Source: Spirochaetaceae bacterium
GTDB taxonomy: Bacteria; Spirochaetota; Spirochaetia; Treponematales; Treponemataceae
Direction of reading: 5' to 3'
Assembly: GCA_031272345.1 (NCBI GenBank)
Contig: JAISTZ010000184.1
Location: 1 to 12,220, forward strand
DNA length: 12,220 bases
The notes beneath the pieces are model-generated. The model searched no databases. It had not been told where the DNA came from and saw only the letters and a program-made list of their open reading frames with translations. Positions 1-5,843 of this stretch are shown in pieces (the first letter of the stretch is position 1; every line of letters starts with the position of its first letter). A program made the position numbers and the translations under genes.

Positions 1-1
1 A

Positions 2-355
2 GCCGGTACGGGAAACAGCTCTGGGGCCTGGGGCGCGGGCGGCACGGGTGGAATCTCTAATAACGTCAACACTACAAGCGGCGGCGGCGGCGGCGGCGGC
101 TACTACGGCGGCGCCGGCAGCCCTGGGTTAACATACGGCACAGGCGGCGGCGGCGGTTCGGGCTATGTATTCGGGCTTGAAGGCTGCGGGGACACAGACC
201 ACCACCCGGCGCTCGTGACGTCCTTCCCGCAGTACCAGTTCTCGAACGGCGTCACCAAACAGAGCGGCGAAACAGGCGATGTCGCCAAGCCCACGGCAGC
301 CGGCAACAACGGGTACATCAGGGTCAGCTACATACCGCCCGCGGCGGCGCAGTAG
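2..355 (+). CDS. C-terminal part of a glycine-rich repeat protein (partial, 5' end outside window)
   Basis: An open frame enters from the left edge and stops at TAG 353-355, giving 117 residues with no start inside the window. The composition is extreme: a run of seven glycines followed by YYGGAGS, then GTGGGGGSGYVFG, and a C-terminal NNGYIRVSYIPP. Alternating poly-Gly blocks with aromatic YY/GYV motifs and a terminal G-Y-I-R-V strand resemble the ALK-type glycine-rich domain (Pfam Gly_rich), which occurs in large secreted or surface proteins of several bacteria, including termite-gut treponemes. Assignment rests on this motif pattern only. Function is unknown; surface display is inference. 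It is convergent with the M23 gene downstream and shows no link to the flagellar genes. Confidence 0.65.
   Translation, partial: AGTGNSSGAWGAGGTGGISNNVNTTSGGGGGGGYYGGAGSPGLTYGTGGGGGSGYVFGLEGCGDTDHHPALVTSFPQYQFSNGVTKQSGETGDVAKPTAAGNNGYIRVSYIPPAAAQ
80..100 (+). repeat. (GGC)7 in-frame trinucleotide repeat
   Basis: Seven consecutive GGC codons encode a poly-Gly run inside the glycine-rich protein. The unit is three bases, so slippage would change the glycine count without shifting the frame. Synonymous codons are not mixed here, unlike the nearby GGC/GGT runs, which makes it a true microsatellite at DNA level. Confidence 0.8.
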
Positions 356-374
356 AGACCGGGTGCGGCGTAAT

Positions 375-396
375 CGGCTGTTTCCCCCGGCAGCCG
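375..396. terminator. Hairpin between convergent genes, possible bidirectional terminator
   Basis: CGGCTG (375-380) and CAGCCG (391-396) form a perfect 6-bp stem around a 10-nt loop. It sits between the stop of the glycine-rich gene (355) and the stop of the minus-strand M23 gene (398-400). There is no clear T-tract on either side, so it may only be a 3'-end structure. Confidence 0.35.
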
Positions 397-397
397 G

Positions 398-1327
398 TTA
401 GTTCATCAGCAGCCGGGGATTGACGGTTTTGCCGTTCTTGAACACCGTAAAGTGCAGGTGGGGGCCCGTGCTGAGCCCCGTGTTGCCCAGGGAGCCGATC
501 CTTGTCCTGGTTGTCACCCGCTGGCCCACGGAGACGGAGATGCTGTCCATGTGCCCGTAGAGGGTGGAGTATCCCGAGTGATGGCGTATGCGCACGTAAT
601 TGCCGTAGGTGTTGTCCCAGCCCGCGGCGGTCACCGTGCCGTCCATGGCCGCGTAGATGGCCGTGCCCCTGGGGCCCACCATGTCTACCCCCGTATGGAA
701 CGACCGCAGCCCCCTGGTGATGGGACTCCACCGGTATCCGTAGTATGAAGAATACCGCCAGAACACCTTCACGGGCCTTCGGAAGAGGTCCCCGTTGATT
801 TCCGCCCGGGTTATCCGGTCAAGTTCGCCCCCGGGCACAAAGATTGTGGCCCCGGCCTTGAGGGGCTCCGTAAGGGACACCCCCATCACCTCGGCGCATT
901 TCTCCGGGGGCACCTCGTATTTTGCCGCGATCTCCCCCAGGGTTTCGTTGTCGTTCCGCACGGTGTAGAGGATTCCCGCCTCGGAGGGAACCCGGATATA
1001 GTCCCCCGGCTGGATCGACCGGGTGTTTTTTATGCTGTTCACGCTGATGAGGGTGTCCTGGGTGACTCCGAATCGCTCGGCCAGCACACCGATCATGTCC
1101 CCCTGCTGCACTTCGTACACGAAATAACTGACAGCCGGAAGCCCCTCGGTCTGCTCCGGGGGTTCGTTCAGCATGATTTGGGATTCCGACACCGCCTGGG
1201 GCAGGGCCGCGTCAAGGCCGCCCCGGCCGTCGAGCCGCTTTTCTATGGGGCACGAAAGGCACAGGCCCATCACGGCCAGGGCCGCCCCGCTCCGCACAAG
1301 CAATTTTTTTTGATTTGACCGGCGCAC
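398..1327 (-). CDS. LysM-domain M23 metallopeptidase, probably exported or a lipoprotein
   Basis: Predicted peptidoglycan endopeptidase, 309 residues from the GTG at 1327. A basic N-terminus and hydrophobic segment (about 10-25) end in LCLSC, a loose spirochete-type lipobox with Cys26. LysM repeat 1 spans about 69-114 (VQQGDMIGVLAERFGV...IQPGDYIRVP); a weaker LysM-like repeat spans 119-166. The M23 (LytM/DD-endopeptidase) domain fills 206-305 with all zinc and catalytic residues: H211 and D215 (HTGVD), H259 (YGHMD), H290 and H292 (HLH). It is therefore probably an active hydrolase in the periplasm or on the outer envelope. The start is uncertain: a longer ATG-initiated frame would overlap rlmE by about 145 nt and is implausible. 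GTG 1327 is the first conventional start after rlmE, but the best SD (GGAGG, 1352-1348) is spaced ideally for an ATT at 1339. Likely co-transcribed with rlmE, about 70 nt upstream. Confidence 0.88.
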   Translation of the reverse strand: MRRSNQKKLLVRSGAALAVMGLCLSCPIEKRLDGRGGLDAALPQAVSESQIMLNEPPEQTEGLPAVSYFVYEVQQGDMIGVLAERFGVTQDTLISVNSIKNTRSIQPGDYIRVPSEAGILYTVRNDNETLGEIAAKYEVPPEKCAEVMGVSLTEPLKAGATIFVPGGELDRITRAEINGDLFRRPVKVFWRYSSYYGYRWSPITRGLRSFHTGVDMVGPRGTAIYAAMDGTVTAAGWDNTYGNYVRIRHHSGYSTLYGHMDSISVSVGQRVTTRTRIGSLGNTGLSTGPHLHFTVFKNGKTVNPRLLMN

Positions 1328-1397
1328 AACCTTTTGAATTTTTTGTTCCTCCCAAAGTTCTCCGGGGGCGGCCCGGAACGGCTTCCCGGACAGCCCC

Positions 1398-1991
1398 TCA
1401 GCGCTTTCCAAGGCCGATGAGGTACACCTCAAAGGACCCTGACCTGCACGCCTGGGGTTTGTAGCCCCTGGCGGACGTAAAATCTTCCCGCAGCTTTTTG
1501 AGCAGGTCCCCCTGGCCGCTCCCCTGAAAGAGCTTTGCCGCAAAGTTCCCGCCGCTTTTTAACATGACGGCAGCATATCCCATGGCCGTCTCCACCAGGG
1601 CCGATGACCGGGCCGTGTCCACAGCTCTGTTCCCGGTGGTGGAAGGCGCCGCGTCGCAGAGCACCGCGTCGTAGGGCGCCCCCTCCCGCACCCGGTCCCG
1701 CACGGATTCGTCGAACAGGTCGCCCTGGATGAAGGTAAAATCCCCCTCTTCCATTTTAGCACAAATCGGCAAAATATCAACCGCGGTCACCCGTCCGGCG
1801 CCCCCGAGTTGCCGCAGCACAAAGGCGCTCCAGCTTCCCGGAGCAGCCCCCAGGTCGAGCACGGCGTCACCCCTCCGGAAGAGGGAAAAACGCTCGTTCA
1901 TCTCCTTGAGTTTGTACACGGACCGGGCCGGATACCCCTCCGAAAGGGCCCTGCGGGTCCAGAAATCGGGTTTTGAGTATTCACCGGCCAT
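1398..1991 (-). CDS. rlmE: 23S rRNA (uridine-2'-O-)methyltransferase RlmE/FtsJ
   Basis: SAM-dependent 2'-O-methyltransferase of 197 residues; the family modifies the 23S rRNA A-loop (U2552 in E. coli) late in 50S assembly. The SAM-binding motif DLGAAPGSWS is at residues 46-55. The K-D-K-E catalytic tetrad is intact: K27 (SVYKL), D113 (CDAAPS), K153 (AAKLFQG), E188 (SFEVYLIG). The spacings of 86, 40 and 35 residues equal those of E. coli RlmE (K38, D124, K164, E199). The N-terminus is about 11 residues shorter than E. coli's, normal for the family. ATG 1991 is preceded by a weak GGAAG about 6 nt upstream. It heads the minus-strand pair with the M23 peptidase and is divergent from the ferredoxin gene. 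Confidence 0.95.
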   Translation of the reverse strand: MAGEYSKPDFWTRRALSEGYPARSVYKLKEMNERFSLFRRGDAVLDLGAAPGSWSAFVLRQLGGAGRVTAVDILPICAKMEEGDFTFIQGDLFDESVRDRVREGAPYDAVLCDAAPSTTGNRAVDTARSSALVETAMGYAAVMLKSGGNFAAKLFQGSGQGDLLKKLREDFTSARGYKPQACRSGSFEVYLIGLGKR

Positions 1992-2007
1992 AGGCGCTTC
2001 CGTTCAT

Positions 2008-2025
2008 GCCGATTACAGTATCGGC
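2008..2025. promoter_or_regulatory. Inverted repeat in the rlmE 5' region
   Basis: GCCGAT (2008-2013) and ATCGGC (2020-2025) form a perfect 6-bp inverted repeat around 6 nt, 17 nt upstream of the rlmE start. It could be an operator or a leader hairpin for rlmE. No clear rlmE promoter was identified in the 171-nt divergent region. Confidence 0.3.
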
Positions 2026-2072
2026 AAAAAGGAGGGGCGGGTTTAATCCTTCATGCGCCGCCGGGGGGGAAA

Positions 2073-2085
2073 GCGAAATTTTCGC
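2073..2085. promoter_or_regulatory. GCGAAA-T-TTTCGC near-palindrome in the divergent promoter region
   Basis: A perfect 6+1+6 dyad lies between rlmE and the ferredoxin gene, about 20 bp upstream of the predicted ferredoxin -35 box. The symmetry and position fit a dimeric regulator's operator. No family is assigned. Confidence 0.3.
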
Positions 2086-2105
2086 AATAAATCCGCCGAA
2101 ACCCC

Positions 2106-2134
2106 TTGCTTTTGTATGCGCGCTGTGGTATGGT
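2106..2134 (+). promoter_or_regulatory. Sigma-70-type promoter for the ferredoxin gene
   Basis: TTGCTT (2106-2111), a 17-nt spacer and TATGGT (2129-2134) place a start site near 2141. This gives a leader of about 22 nt ending in a strong AGGAGG (2152-2157) five bases before ATG 2163. Confidence 0.5.
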
Positions 2135-2162
2135 GCAAAGAACAAACTACTAGGAGGTTTAT

Positions 2163-2336
2163 ATGGCGTATAAAATTCTCGAAAACAAATGCACCAACTG
2201 CGGCACCTGCGACAGCACCTGCCCGGCCGGGGCTATTTCCGAAAAAGACGACAAGCGTGTCATCGATGCCAATACGTGTCTCGACTGCGGCGCCTGCGCC
2301 GGCGAGTGTCCCGTCCAGGCAATCGTCGAAGCATAG
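2163..2336 (+). CDS. 2[4Fe-4S] ferredoxin (57 aa)
   Basis: Small clostridial-type ferredoxin, a soluble low-potential electron carrier typical of anaerobes. Two CxxCxxCxxxCP motifs are present: Cys 10, 13, 16, 20 and Cys 39, 42, 45, 49, each followed by proline. The two halves are the expected internal duplication (AGAISEKD in half one, VQAIVEA ending half two). The length of 57 residues is typical. ATG 2163 has a strong AGGAGG SD and a recognisable promoter. The redox partner is not identifiable from the context; pyruvate:ferredoxin oxidoreductase or hydrogenase are usual partners in fermentative spirochetes. Confidence 0.95.
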   Translation: MAYKILENKCTNCGTCDSTCPAGAISEKDDKRVIDANTCLDCGACAGECPVQAIVEA

Positions 2337-2425
2337 GGATGCGGAAAAAGCGGCGGATTCCCCCAGGCGGCGCAGCGGTAAGCGGCGTCTCCTCAAGGGG
2401 ATCCGTCCTTTTCTTTTAAAAGACC

Positions 2426-2839
2426 ATGTTAAAAAGAATTATATCAGGTTACGGTCTCCTTCTCGGTTCCCTCGTCAAGGTCGTCCTCGTTCTTGCGGTC
2501 TGCGTGGCCTTCGCCTTCGCCTTCGTGTACCCCCTGTGGTTCTTCGCCACGTCCAGGCCCCCGGTGTACACGGTCACCGTGTTCGTCCTGTTCCTTGCCC
2601 TGGGGGTACTCTTCGGGGCCGTAAAGATCCGCGCTTTTTTGAGCGGGCCAACCCCTGAGGAGCGGCGCAAAAAACGGGCCGCCCTGGCGCTCTTCGGGGC
2701 AAAGATCGCCGTCCTCATCGCCGGGGTGTGCGTTCCGGTGTCCCTGGTCTTTCAGGGACGGCGCCTCCCGGCCCTCATCGCGCTCATCGCCGCCATCGGC
2801 TTGTACGGGGCCTGCGCCTTTGGAACAAAAAACACCTAA
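2426..2839 (+). CDS. Small multi-pass inner-membrane protein, function unknown
   Basis: A 137-residue hydrophobic protein that I do not recognise. About four membrane segments are visible: roughly 8-40 (LLLGSLVKVVLVLAVCVAFA, possibly continuing to the following Trp/Phe), 47-67 (YTVTVFVLFLALGVLFGAVK), 86-107 (LALFGAKIAVLIAGVCVPVS) and 113-132 (LPALIALIAAIGLYGACAFG). A short basic cytoplasmic loop EERRKKR lies between segments 2 and 3. ATG 2426 has no strong SD. The end reads through the TTG at 2820 and lies 25 nt before the M23 ATG at 2865, so the two genes are probably co-transcribed. It could be an envelope accessory protein; that is inference from neighbours only. Confidence 0.75.
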   Translation: MLKRIISGYGLLLGSLVKVVLVLAVCVAFAFAFVYPLWFFATSRPPVYTVTVFVLFLALGVLFGAVKIRAFLSGPTPEERRKKRAALALFGAKIAVLIAGVCVPVSLVFQGRRLPALIALIAAIGLYGACAFGTKNT

Positions 2840-2864
2840 AAAAGCGCTGATTTCTTCATCTAAA

Positions 2865-3785
2865 ATGACAAACCGGGCGTACCGGACGATCCTTCCCGTT
2901 CTTTGCGCCCTGCTTGCCGGGGGGCCCCTGGTTTCCCAGGAAGCGGGGGAGGGGAGCGCCGCCATTCCGGTGATAGAATCCCTCACCTTCCGGGACAAAG
3001 CTTTCATGGATTTTTTGAAGGACCTGGAGGCGGCCTACAGGATGACCGCCCGGCGGGAGGACTTTACCCCGGTGTTCTACGAATACACCCCCTCGGACAA
3101 GGACGACTTCATCTCCCTGAACGCCCGGTTCTCCACCCCGGCCTCGGCCCTGGCTACGGTGAACCGCATCGAAACCGCGGACGAGTCCCTTGCCGGGCGC
3201 ACCCTCCTCATCCCCGCGTCCCCGGGGCTGTTCGCGGCCGAACACCCGGAAACCGCCCTGGAATACCTCATCGCCCAGCGGTACAGCAACACCGGGCAGA
3301 AAAATTTAAAGAAAATTCTTGTCAAAAATATGATATTCTGGTATAATCCCTTGGATACGTTGAGTGTAGAGGAGCGTTCCTTCTTTTTCGACCCCTCCAT
3401 GAAGCTTCCCCTCAAGGACGTTCTGGTCTCATCCCCCTTCGGGGATCGGCAAAGCCCGATTACGGGCCAGTGGCAGCGCCACAACGGGGTAGACCTGGCC
3501 GCGCCGGAGGGAACGCCGGTGCTGGCCTGCAAGGGGGGCGCGGTGGAGGAAGCGGGGAGTGACGACACTCTCGGAAACTATGTGATCATTGAGCATCCGG
3601 GGGCCGTGAAGAGTCTGTACGCCCACCTGTCGAAGATCGCCGTGTCCCGGGGGGACCGGGTCAAGACAGGGGCGGTCATCGGCGAGGTGGGAGAGACCGG
3701 CGCGGCGACGGGTCCGCACCTTCACTTCGAGATACGGATTAACGGCCAGGCCCAGGATCCCAAGGGTTCGGTCAAGGGTTTATGA
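2865..3785 (+). CDS. Exported M23 metallopeptidase with degenerate LysM region
   Basis: Predicted peptidoglycan endopeptidase, 306 residues from ATG 2865. A signal peptide is visible (MTNRAYRTILPVLCALLAGGPLVSQ, cleavage near residue 25). A LysM-like region lies at about 72-118 (YEYTPSD...LNARFSTPASALATVNRI...LAGRTLLIP). The M23 domain at about 188-300 keeps every metal ligand: H206 and D210 (HNGVD), H254 (YAHLS), H285 and H287 (HLH). It should be active in the periplasm. An in-frame TTG at 2820 would overlap the preceding gene by 20 nt and give a 25-residue pre-signal extension, so ATG is preferred. It overlaps the PEGA gene by ATGA at the 3' end, implying translational coupling. A strong promoter motif lies inside the coding region. 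The domain plan matches the other M23 protein at 398-1327, but sequence outside the catalytic motifs differs. Confidence 0.9.
   Translation: MTNRAYRTILPVLCALLAGGPLVSQEAGEGSAAIPVIESLTFRDKAFMDFLKDLEAAYRMTARREDFTPVFYEYTPSDKDDFISLNARFSTPASALATVNRIETADESLAGRTLLIPASPGLFAAEHPETALEYLIAQRYSNTGQKNLKKILVKNMIFWYNPLDTLSVEERSFFFDPSMKLPLKDVLVSSPFGDRQSPITGQWQRHNGVDLAAPEGTPVLACKGGAVEEAGSDDTLGNYVIIEHPGAVKSLYAHLSKIAVSRGDRVKTGAVIGEVGETGAATGPHLHFEIRINGQAQDPKGSVKGL
3319..3347 (+). promoter_or_regulatory. Near-consensus sigma-70 promoter with extended -10 inside the M23 gene
   Basis: TTGTCA (3319-3324), an exact 17-nt spacer and a perfect TATAAT (3342-3347), with TG at 3339-3340 forming an extended -10. It lies in a conspicuous AT-rich island (about 3300-3350) of an otherwise GC-rich gene. 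Transcription would start near 3354 and read the catalytic half of the M23 gene plus the PEGA gene. Confidence 0.5.
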
Positions 3786-4750
3786 TGAAAAAAAACGTGA
3801 TTGCCCTGATGTGCATGTTCCTCGCCACGTCCTTCTGGGGGGAGGATTTCCGTGTGCGGGAGGTGGTGTTCGCCTCCTACGACGAAGCCGCCCAGCTCAA
3901 GCTGAACGACGGCCTCGCCGTATCCCTGCCCGAGGACAGGACCTTCCTCAAGGGCATGGAGGTGGACGTGGCGATTCCCCCGGAAATCGCGGGCTTCCCC
4001 GGAACCGCGGGGTACAGCGTCTACGGCGCATTAACCCCCGCCCCTGCCCCCGGCCGGATCGACTACTCCGGCGAGCGCCTGGCCTTTGACGTGTTCCCCG
4101 CCCGGAGCGGCCTCCTCCTGGGAGTCCCCTACGGCTCCGGGGGGGCCCTCAAAACCAGCCCCTACATCCGGCTCCTCCCCGTCGTCCTTACGGAAAACAC
4201 GGAGGCACTCTTCTTCAGAATCCACCTGGTTATGAAGGGGGTCACGGAGGAGGTGCTCCAGTCCCGCTTCCAGGTGACCGTGCGGCCCGTGTTCGCGAAC
4301 AAGGGCAGGCTCCTGCTCAGGGTCGCCTTCCCCGCGGAGGGGGAAGGGAAGCCCTACACGGTCTTCATCGACGAAAACGCCCTGGAAGCGCCCCCGGAGG
4401 GAATCATCCTCGATTCCGGGATACACCACCTCTCCATCGTGTCCGATTTCTACCGGAACGAGACCCGCACCTTCACCATCCCCAGGGGCCAGACGATCCC
4501 CCTGGAGGTGGCCCTCCAGGACATCGCCCCAACCATGCTCATCACCGCCCCGGCGGGGTCCGAGGTCCTCCTGGACGGCGAGAGAATCCCCTTCCCCCTG
4601 CCGGTGAAGCCCTTCCCCATAACCCCCGGGGACCACACGGTCAAGTTTTCCTTCGGGGGCTACGAGACCCTCCAGACGATCAACGCCGTGAACGGAAAAT
4701 CCTATACCATGGCCCTCTCCCTGGAAGTAAAAGTCCTGGAAACACCATAA
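3782..4750 (+). CDS. Exported protein with C-terminal PEGA-like domain
   Basis: A 322-residue secreted protein with signal peptide MMKKNVIALMCMFLATSFWG (residues 1-20). The middle (about 22-230) is beta-rich with no recognised family; it contains several hydrophobic-alternating strands and Pro/Gly turns. The C-terminal segment (about 250-318) reads like a PEGA domain: a strand (PTMLITAPAGSEVLLDGE) followed by P-I-T-PGDHTVKFSFGGYET and a closing strand. PEGA domains are common in spirochete envelope proteins and probably mediate surface or periplasmic contacts. It is translationally coupled to the upstream M23 peptidase (ATGA overlap), suggesting a shared envelope role. It ends 16 bp before the sigma-28 promoter of the first flaB, so it may be the last gene of its operon, although no terminator is visible. 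Confidence 0.8.
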   Translation: MMKKNVIALMCMFLATSFWGEDFRVREVVFASYDEAAQLKLNDGLAVSLPEDRTFLKGMEVDVAIPPEIAGFPGTAGYSVYGALTPAPAPGRIDYSGERLAFDVFPARSGLLLGVPYGSGGALKTSPYIRLLPVVLTENTEALFFRIHLVMKGVTEEVLQSRFQVTVRPVFANKGRLLLRVAFPAEGEGKPYTVFIDENALEAPPEGIILDSGIHHLSIVSDFYRNETRTFTIPRGQTIPLEVALQDIAPTMLITAPAGSEVLLDGERIPFPLPVKPFPITPGDHTVKFSFGGYETLQTINAVNGKSYTMALSLEVKVLETP

Positions 4751-4766
4751 AAAAAATAATTTTCCC

Positions 4767-4794
4767 TAAAGTTTTTTACTCCCCGTGCCGATAT
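4767..4794 (+). promoter_or_regulatory. Sigma-28 (FliA) promoter of the first flagellin gene
   Basis: TAAAGTTT (4767-4774), 12 nt, GCCGATAT (4787-4794). This matches the FliA consensus TAAAGTTT-N11-GCCGATAA at 15 of 16 positions with one extra spacer base. Start site expected near 4800-4801, about 80 nt before the flaB ATG. Sigma-28 control of core flagellins is established in treponemes. Confidence 0.88.
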
Positions 4795-4801
4795 TAGGTA
4801 A

Positions 4802-4835
4802 TGGAGAAGTAAAGCCTCCGGGCAGAGCTTCTCCA
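4802..4835 (+). promoter_or_regulatory. 5'-end hairpin of the first flaB mRNA, with an anti-SD segment
   Basis: TGGAGAAG (4802-4809) pairs perfectly with CTTCTCCA (4828-4835). A 4x4 internal loop follows, then GCC/GGC (4814-4816/4821-4823) around TCCG. The stem begins within 1-2 nt of the predicted transcription start, where such structures stabilise mRNAs. The upper part contains CCTCCG (4815-4820), complementary to CGGAGG (4870-4875) at the SD. Confidence 0.55.
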
Positions 4836-4876
4836 CAAACGGCATGGATGCTGTTTGAACACATTTCCACGGAGGA
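4836..4876 (+). promoter_or_regulatory. Candidate CsrA-binding leader element of the first flaB (GGA hairpin plus SD)
   Basis: CAAACGGCA (4836-4844) pairs with TGCTGTTTG (4849-4857) in a 9-bp stem with one G-U pair, presenting the tetraloop TGGA (4845-4848). Thirteen nt later comes the SD GGAGGA (4871-4876), itself a GGA motif, four bases before ATG 4881. A GGA in a hairpin loop plus a second GGA at the SD is the two-site CsrA layout known from Bacillus hag. The second flaB carries the same element at 6045-6086. Confidence 0.65.
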
Positions 4877-4880
4877 AATT

Positions 4881-5741
4881 ATGATTATCAACCACAACAT
4901 TTCAGCAATGTTTTCCAACCGCTCGTTGGGAATCACCAACCTCAGCCTTCAGAAGGACATGGAAAAACTTTCCTCGGGCCTGAGAATCAACCGCGCCGGG
5001 GACGACGCATCGGGACTTGCGGTCTCCGAAAAAATGCGCGCCCAGATCCGCGGTCTGAATCAGGCCTCCCGGAACGCCGCCAACGGCATCAGTTTCATCC
5101 AGACCACCGAGGGCTATCTCCAGGAAACCACCGACATCTTGCAGCGGATTCGGGAGCTCGCGGTCCAGTCTTCCCACGGGATTTACACCGACGAAGACAG
5201 GATGCAGATTCAGGTTGAAGTGTCGTCCCTGGTTGCCGAGGTTGACCGGATCGCAAGCCACGCCCAGTTCAACGGCATGAACATGCTCACCGGGCGGTTC
5301 GCCCTGCCTTCGGACGGGAACGTGGTTACCGCGTCCATGTGGTTCCACATCGGGGCCAACATGGACCACCGCACCAGGGTGTACGTCGGCACCATGACCG
5401 CCGTATCCCTGGGCCTGCGGGACTCCACCACCGAGGCGATTCTGACCCTGGCTGTCCCTGAGGAGGCGAACCGCGCCATCAACACCATCGACGAGTCCCT
5501 CAAGCTGGTGAACAAGCAGCGGGCCGACCTGGGCGCGTACCAGAACCGCCTGGAGTACACGATCACCGGTGTTGACATTGCGGCGGAAAATTTGCAGGCC
5601 TCGGAATCCCGGATTCGGGACGCGAACATGGCCCAGCAGATGGTTGAATTCACCAAGAACCAGGTGTTGCAGCAGGCGGGTACGGCGATGCTGGCCCAGG
5701 CGAACACCCAGGCTCAAACCGTGCTGTCATTGCTGCGGTAA
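4881..5741 (+). CDS. flaB: FlaB periplasmic-flagellar filament core protein (first copy, FlaB1-like)
   Basis: Flagellin core subunit, 286 residues, the usual spirochete FlaB length. Start ATG 4881 is set by GGAGGA at 4871-4876 and the family N-terminus MIINHN; an upstream in-frame start near 4785 lies at the promoter and is rejected. The N-terminal D0/D1 domain (1-138) contains MEKLSSGLRINRAGDDASGL and AQFNGMNMLTG. The short central region (139-180) has the treponemal signature VTASMWFHIGANMD (149-162). The C-terminal D1/D0 (195-286) has NKQRADLGAYQNRLEYT and ends VLSLLR. There is no large D2/D3 insert, as expected for a sheathed periplasmic filament. Its promoter and order suggest T. pallidum FlaB1, but the paralogue number is inference. 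Exported by the flagellar type III apparatus. Confidence 0.95.
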   Translation: MIINHNISAMFSNRSLGITNLSLQKDMEKLSSGLRINRAGDDASGLAVSEKMRAQIRGLNQASRNAANGISFIQTTEGYLQETTDILQRIRELAVQSSHGIYTDEDRMQIQVEVSSLVAEVDRIASHAQFNGMNMLTGRFALPSDGNVVTASMWFHIGANMDHRTRVYVGTMTAVSLGLRDSTTEAILTLAVPEEANRAINTIDESLKLVNKQRADLGAYQNRLEYTITGVDIAAENLQASESRIRDANMAQQMVEFTKNQVLQQAGTAMLAQANTQAQTVLSLLR

Positions 5742-5747
5742 CCCCGT

Positions 5748-5784
5748 GAAAACCGGGCAGGACCCCTGGTTTTGTCCGGTTTTC
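5748..5784 (+). terminator. Intrinsic terminator after the first flaB
   Basis: GAAAACCGG (5748-5756) and CCGGTTTTC (5776-5784) form a perfect 9-bp stem, beginning 7 nt after the flaB stop. An alternative fold pairs AAAACC (5749-5754) with GGTTTT (5768-5773). A and T tracts on both arms suit a terminator active in either direction. Confidence 0.6.
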
Positions 5785-5826
5785 GGAGCAAAATTCTTCA
5801 ACTTTAGCTTTACTTTTTTTGCTCCG
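5784..5826. repeat. 10-bp inverted repeat in the flaB-flaB spacer
   Basis: CGGAGCAAAA (5784-5793) and TTTTGCTCCG (5817-5826) are perfect inverted copies 23 nt apart. The left arm abuts the terminator; the right arm falls exactly within the spacer of the predicted promoter at 5809-5837. It could be an operator, or part of a tandem terminator. Confidence 0.5.
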
Positions 5827-5837
5827 GGGGTTATAGT
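5809..5837 (+). promoter_or_regulatory. Sigma-70-type promoter for the second flaB
   Basis: TTTACT (5809-5814), a 17-nt spacer, TATAGT (5832-5837). It predicts a start near 5843-5845 and a leader of about 247 nt. A much weaker sigma-28-like alternative is TAAA (5994-5997) with CGCATAA (6012-6018), spaced two bases too short. Confidence 0.5.
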
Positions 5838-5843
5838 AATGAC

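Noticed and set aside
398..1543. Extending the LysM/M23 gene to an upstream ATG at 1543
   Set aside because: It would overlap rlmE by 145 nt and add a basic, low-complexity N-terminus ahead of an obvious signal sequence.
2336..2425. Possible terminator between the ferredoxin gene and the membrane protein (CTCC-TCAA-GGGG followed by T-rich bases)
   Set aside because: Only four pairs, one of them G-T, with an interrupted T tract; too weak to call.
4902..5717. Long antisense frames across both flagellin genes
   Set aside because: They exist because of codon bias in conserved flaB sequence; both flaB genes have promoters, SDs and unmistakable motifs.
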